Positions 45,581 through 47,060 of a stretch of 47,060 nucleotides of DNA are shown here, in pieces. Positions within the stretch are counted from its first letter, which is position 1. Every line of letters begins with the position of its first letter. The stretch is from an uncultured Brevundimonas sp. GTDB taxonomy: Bacteria > Pseudomonadota > Alphaproteobacteria > Caulobacterales > Caulobacteraceae. The translations under genes and the position numbers were made by a program. Location of the stretch: NCBI RefSeq assembly GCF_947305955.1, contig NZ_CAMZFB010000018.1, forward strand, positions 1 through 47,060. Reading direction: 5' to 3'. The notes under the pieces were generated by a model. That model ran no database searches. It was given only the letters and a program-made list of their open reading frames with translations, and had not been told where the DNA came from.

Positions 45581-45789
45581 TTTTCTAACATCCTCTCTAC
45601 TTCTACGCGCGAAGTTAGTAATTCTCCGCCTATGTCCCAAGCTACGAGAAGTCCGTCTTCAACTTTTTTCTTTAGCTTATTGCGAGTTATGCTTCCATCT
45701 GGAAAAAATAATTCGGCAACAGTCTTAAGAGATAGAGGAGTGTCTCTATCAATATTGTATTTTGTATTCCCATTGCTTTTAATGGTCAT
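45406..45789 (-). CDS. Putative excisionase / helix-turn-helix protein overlapping int
   Basis: This 127-residue protein starts at ATG 45789, three bases after the stop of the preceding gene. The middle, LSLKTVAELFFPDGSITRNK then LLVAWDIGGELLTSRVEVER, resembles an AlpA/excisionase-type DNA-binding domain, in which a helix-turn-helix is followed by a beta-wing. The last 58 residues (after about residue 69) are coded in the stretch where the int gene starts in a different frame (45406-45580). The overlap indicates that both proteins come from one mRNA. It probably directs the element's excision; the role is inferred from position and fold. Confidence 0.65.
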   Translation of the reverse strand: MTIKSNGNTKYNIDRDTPLSLKTVAELFFPDGSITRNKLKKKVEDGLLVAWDIGGELLTSRVEVERMLEKCRVTPSRLDYGIASPDPKNREEVQKKGPTTSSITDAKLARDAAVMTAQRLRQSLRSS

Positions 45790-45792
45790 GAG

Positions 45793-46902
45793 CTAGCGGC
45801 CGTATGCATTACGTAGCTGGGCTAGATGTTCAGACCATTCTTCGTGCATCAGAAGTTCGGAGAGCCCCGTGCGTAGGTCGTGGACGCATTGGTCGCTCAA
45901 CCATGCGGTTCCGCCATTAACTATTGATAGGAAGGTTTTCTCACCTTCTCTATATGGAGTGCGGACCTCATAATTTTTGCATTTGCGAACTTTTGATAGG
46001 CCGCTGGCGGCAAGGCATTCGCTTAAGTCTGCGATCTGGCCATAACCATTCAGTGACAGCTGCAAGCTTAAATCACTGTTTCCCAATATCAGGCCGCAGC
46101 TAAGATCGCCTCTCTCGGTTTGTCGTGCGCTGACAGACACAAGTTCGGTAGAAAAGTGGAATGAGCTCAGCGAGCTATTGAATATCGATCCAAGTAGCGG
46201 GGTTTCTTCGTGATCGACAATAGCTCTAGTTGCCAGCTTTGTGAGCTGGCTCTTAACGCTGGCCAGAGCTTTTTCGATATCGCTATCTGGAATTTTGGTT
46301 GGTTCATCGATTGCGATGCCGCCATCGCGAAGAGACACGTGCAGGGCGCGTGCGACGTATAGATCCTTTACAGGCCAGGGATGCGATAAGAACTTGGCCT
46401 TCTCTACCGCTAACGCCCTTTGGATCGAGCTTGGATCGATTTCATCGCCATCGCTGACGCTATTAGTAGCTTTCGAAGCAACATAGCGTAGAACCGGCGA
46501 TGCTGAAGTGAAGAGGCCGGCGAGAAGAATCAAGGCGTCGTAAACTGCGCTCCATAGCGAGGCGTCAAAAGTTGCCTGATGCGAAGGAATTCTATCGATG
46601 TCCTCCTGGATCTGCTCAGCGATGAAGAGCCATTCGGATCGTCGATAAGGCGAATGGGAGGCTAGCTTTTCATTGATTTGCCGGATCGTGCGTAGAGGAT
46701 CCGTATTCAGCTCGTCGACCTCAGTCGCAAGGTCTCCGCGTGCAGCAGGGCCTTCCAGTAGCCGATCGACGACTTGGGCAAGGGTGATCTTTTGGCCTGA
46801 TTGTGCAGACCATTCACGCTGTATCGCTTCAAGATTGGCTCTGGTCGCAGGAGCCAGCCGGATCGAAAAAGGGGTAAATCCACGCATGCTGTAAGAGGCC
46901 AT
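45793..46902 (-). CDS. Unknown element protein with ribbon-helix-helix-like N-terminus (369 aa)
   Basis: This 369-residue protein starts at ATG 46902 (ATG 46884 also possible); no ribosome site is visible, so it may be leaderless or weakly started. Residues about 9-50, FTPFSIRLAPATRANLEAI then QKITLAQVVDRLLEG, have the strand-helix-helix layout of CopG/Arc proteins. The remaining about 310 residues are unlike anything I know: a mixed helical part (residues about 70-225), then a beta-rich end. The gene is first in the operon with the excisionase-like and integrase genes. A DNA-binding control function is plausible. Codons are AT-richer than the chromosome. Confidence 0.75.
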   Translation of the reverse strand: MASYSMRGFTPFSIRLAPATRANLEAIQREWSAQSGQKITLAQVVDRLLEGPAARGDLATEVDELNTDPLRTIRQINEKLASHSPYRRSEWLFIAEQIQEDIDRIPSHQATFDASLWSAVYDALILLAGLFTSASPVLRYVASKATNSVSDGDEIDPSSIQRALAVEKAKFLSHPWPVKDLYVARALHVSLRDGGIAIDEPTKIPDSDIEKALASVKSQLTKLATRAIVDHEETPLLGSIFNSSLSSFHFSTELVSVSARQTERGDLSCGLILGNSDLSLQLSLNGYGQIADLSECLAASGLSKVRKCKNYEVRTPYREGEKTFLSIVNGGTAWLSDQCVHDLRTGLSELLMHEEWSEHLAQLRNAYGR

Positions 46903-46912
46903 AACAGATAGA

Positions 46913-46951
46913 GTGTTGTCAATGCTTGTAGTCTAAACTTCTAAACAACAC
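46913..46951. promoter_or_regulatory. Operator-like repeats upstream of the RHH-like gene
   Basis: GTGTTGT (46913-46919) and ACAACAC (46945-46951) are inverted 7-bp arms. Between them TCTAAAC occurs twice in direct order, eight bases apart (46932-46938, 46940-46946). Arc/CopG-type proteins bind short repeats of this kind. On the minus strand a TTGACA box also lies here (46923-46918). Confidence 0.4.
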
Positions 46952-47060
46952 CCCCCCGTTGGTGCTGGTTAGCACGTGGGCTTGAAGGGCCACTCAGTTA
47001 TTGCGCGGGGGGGGGGCGACGGCCGCGGGCTGGGTTTCTACCGGGCGCACTTTTGTCCTT
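46952..47060. other. Element DNA without a recognisable gene, with homopolymer tracts
   Basis: I see no coding frame in these 109 bases. C7 (46951-46957) and G10 (47007-47016) tracts are present, and composition becomes GC-rich after the G tract. Possibly the 3' end of a gene off the right edge. Confidence 0.5.

Larger units (their letters stand above)
44350..47060. mobile_element. Left end of an integrated element inserted in a tRNA gene
   Basis: It is bounded on the left by the tRNA 3' fragment and carries a tyrosine integrase, a small putative excisionase and an unknown protein, all on the minus strand. Base composition is clearly lower in GC than the chromosome (for example 45661-45720 has 20 G/C of 60), with codon use to match. 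The element continues beyond the right edge, where the intact tRNA copy is expected. Which type it is (integrative and conjugative element, prophage or genomic island) cannot be told from the 2.7 kb visible. No phage structural or conjugation gene is in view. Confidence 0.85.

Overview
The window looks like a chromosomal segment of a GC-rich alphaproteobacterium, most likely a member of the Caulobacteraceae and perhaps Brevundimonas. This is inferred from the overall codon style, from a zeta-type F1-ATPase inhibitor (DUF1476) that is typical of Alphaproteobacteria, from the separate purL/purQ/purS genes, and from the gene neighbours ETF-QO, TPR protein and ispE. No 16S gene or other direct taxonomic marker is present.

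Positions 1 to about 17.2 kb are mostly on the minus strand. They hold a cytochrome P450 cut by the left edge, a glycosyltransferase, and the de novo purine genes purL, purQ, purS, purC and purB, with purU among them. The pur genes are interspersed with unrelated genes: a DUF305 lipoprotein, a TspO-like membrane protein, an MFS exporter, a PEBP-like protein, a GNAT acetyltransferase, a fasciclin lipoprotein, a hypoxanthine-type DNA glycosylase and a 2OG-Fe(II) oxygenase. Plus-strand exceptions are a 72-residue acidic protein, an Asp/Asn beta-hydroxylase-like protein and the zeta inhibitor.

From about 17.3 to 31 kb comes a guanidine-II (mini-ykkC) riboswitch in front of an SMR guanidinium exporter, a glutathione transferase, a possible 36-residue membrane protein, a lytic transglycosylase, a family-4-like uracil-DNA glycosylase, ETF:ubiquinone oxidoreductase, a large secreted TPR protein overlapping ispE, an unknown gene overlapping a polysaccharide deacetylase tail to tail, and glyQ-glyS. 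glyS contains a block of about 300 nt with clearly lower GC.

From 31 to 44.3 kb there are ppdK, two tandem outer-membrane beta-barrel paralogues, a FabH-like ketosynthase, a dual-module KpsC-type capsule glycosyltransferase, a CitE-like lyase, a ROK kinase coupled to a free methionine-R-sulfoxide reductase (msrC), a second pair of beta-barrel paralogues flanking a rifamycin ADP-ribosyltransferase (arr), and a PH-domain membrane protein.

At about 44.35 kb a tRNA 3' portion with a CAU anticodon loop marks the left end of an integrated element that runs off the right edge. Its genes (tyrosine integrase, a small putative excisionase overlapping the integrase start, and a 369-residue protein with a ribbon-helix-helix-like N-terminus) form one minus-strand operon of visibly lower GC. 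An operator-like repeat cluster lies upstream. No gap between genes exceeds 300 bases.
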